The notes below the pieces were generated by a model that saw only the letters and a list, made by a program, of their open reading frames with translations, was not told the DNA's origin and did not search any database. Of a stretch of DNA of 64,000 nucleotides, positions 63,669 through 64,000 are shown piece by piece. The stretch comes from Coralloluteibacterium stylophorae. Lineage in GTDB: Bacteria; Pseudomonadota; Gammaproteobacteria; Xanthomonadales; Xanthomonadaceae. The number at the start of each line of letters is the position of its first letter. The first letter of the stretch is position 1. The translations under genes were made by a program, and so were the position numbers. The DNA lies in NCBI RefSeq assembly GCF_018122625.2, contig NZ_JAGQFT020000013.1, forward strand, positions 1 to 64,000, in the 5' to 3' direction.

Positions 63669-63697
63669 ATAACAGTTTTGTGACGCGCTTGTGACCG
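63669..63697 (-). promoter_or_regulatory. Pho box upstream of phoB
   Basis: Read leftward, GCGTCACAAAACTGTTAT (63686-63669) matches the PhoB consensus CTGTCATAWAWCTGTCAY at 14 of 18 bases. A third repeat is added by CGGTCACAAG upstream (to 63697), giving GTCAC, GTCAC and GTTAT at an 11-base period, as PhoB dimers need. It overlaps the place expected for the -35 box. Confidence 0.8.
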
Positions 63698-63752
63698 GGT
63701 GCAGGGGTCGGGCGTCGTCGGGCGGGGCGCCCGCCAGGGCGGCCACGCGCTG

Positions 63753-64000
63753 TCACCCGCCGGCAACACTCCGGCCCTGGTCCTCGGGACGCAGGCCCTG
63801 GCGCCGCATCTCCAGCACGATCGGTGTCATCGCCGCGATGCGGGCGTCGATGCGGGCGCGCTGGTAGTAGTCGAGCTCGACGTCGTTCTTCAGCGCCTGC
63901 AGCTGGTTCAGCGCGTCCTCGGCGCGGCCGTTCAGGAAGGCGGCCTCGGCATGCGCCTCCGCGGCGCGGTTGGTGTCGCCGGCGAGTTCGGCGGCACGCG
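63753..64000 (-). CDS. M48 metalloprotease with TPR repeats, BepA-like (C-terminal end only)
   Basis: Only the last 81 residues and stop are inside the window; the gene continues beyond 64000. The text NRAAEAHAEAAFLNGRAEDA, then LNQLQALKNDVELDYYQRAR and IDARIAAMTP, is two TPR-like helix pairs ending a chain, as at the C-terminus of periplasmic BepA/YfgC proteases that watch over outer-membrane assembly. The zinc motif is not in view, so the family rests on the C-terminal pattern. Confidence 0.6.
   Translation of the reverse strand, partial: RAAELAGDTNRAAEAHAEAAFLNGRAEDALNQLQALKNDVELDYYQRARIDARIAAMTPIVLEMRRQGLRPEDQGRSVAGG

Overview
This window is a GC-rich chromosome segment (mostly about 70% GC by eye) that looks like a gammaproteobacterium of the Xanthomonadaceae/Lysobacteraceae, in the Lysobacter/Luteimonas/Stenotrophomonas neighbourhood. 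The reasons are the many intergenic copies of two REP-type palindromes (core GGAGCGGCTTCAGCCGCGAC and its sister GGAGGGGCTTCAGCCCCGAC), the TonB-receptor-centred carbohydrate locus with a SapC / cupin / tryptophan-halogenase trio, the phoB-phoR-ppk-ppx chain, and the housekeeping genes rlmKL, rlmJ, mfd and lhr. Genus assignment is inference. Most of the window is ordinary chromosome. The accessory part is 16.4-21.6 kb.

Layout. 0-3.4 kb: an ECF sigma/anti-sigma pair facing a catalase-like peroxidase and a cytochrome b561, with matching ECF-type promoters in both directions. 3.5-5.6 kb: rlmKL. 6.0-11.9 kb: a DUF2884 protein, then a leftward series (HAD phosphatase, endonuclease V, second sigma factor, VOC protein; diguanylate cyclase; two small envelope proteins). 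11.9-15.4 kb: mfd. 15.6-16.4 kb: a secreted protein. 16.5 kb: a frameshifted DUF6429 relic.

16.9-20.8 kb: a chromosomal integron. The integrase gene intI points left, followed by an attI region with 13-bp iterated motifs, six small cassettes transcribed rightward, and six attC sites. The cassettes are visibly less GC-rich than their surroundings. Two of the six cassette genes are broken (a 2-nt slip in a GA repeat; an in-frame TGA), one attC has a mutated core triplet, and the last attC has lost its core. A frameshifted SEL1-like gene and a HAD hydrolase follow.

22.4-35.4 kb: a polysaccharide-utilisation region. It holds a TonB-dependent receptor, SapC-like protein, JmjC-like cupin and flavin-dependent halogenase, then secreted GH16 (beta-glucanase type), GH18 chitinase with binding modules, and GH43. 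Near-palindromic sites of the form TGACARCG-type sit before the receptor, GH16 and GH18 genes, suggesting one LacI-type regulon aimed at fungal-wall-like glycans.

35.4-53.5 kb: an acyl-CoA-synthetase-like/GNAT protein acetyltransferase, a DUF3649-PepSY-DUF3325 iron-reductase-like operon, VOC, AraC, rlmJ, a SoxR regulator with a textbook SoxR box before a divergent quinone-oxidoreductase gene, a WYL regulator, an alanine/sodium symporter, a GNAT-nitrilase pair, PAP2 phosphatase, glycosyltransferase and an MFS transporter. 53.6-64 kb: an Lhr-type helicase, then ppx, ppk1, phoR, phoB (all leftward, each overlapping the next) with a Pho box before phoB, and the end of a BepA-like M48 protease. 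No tRNA, rRNA, CRISPR array, prophage or insertion sequence was recognised.
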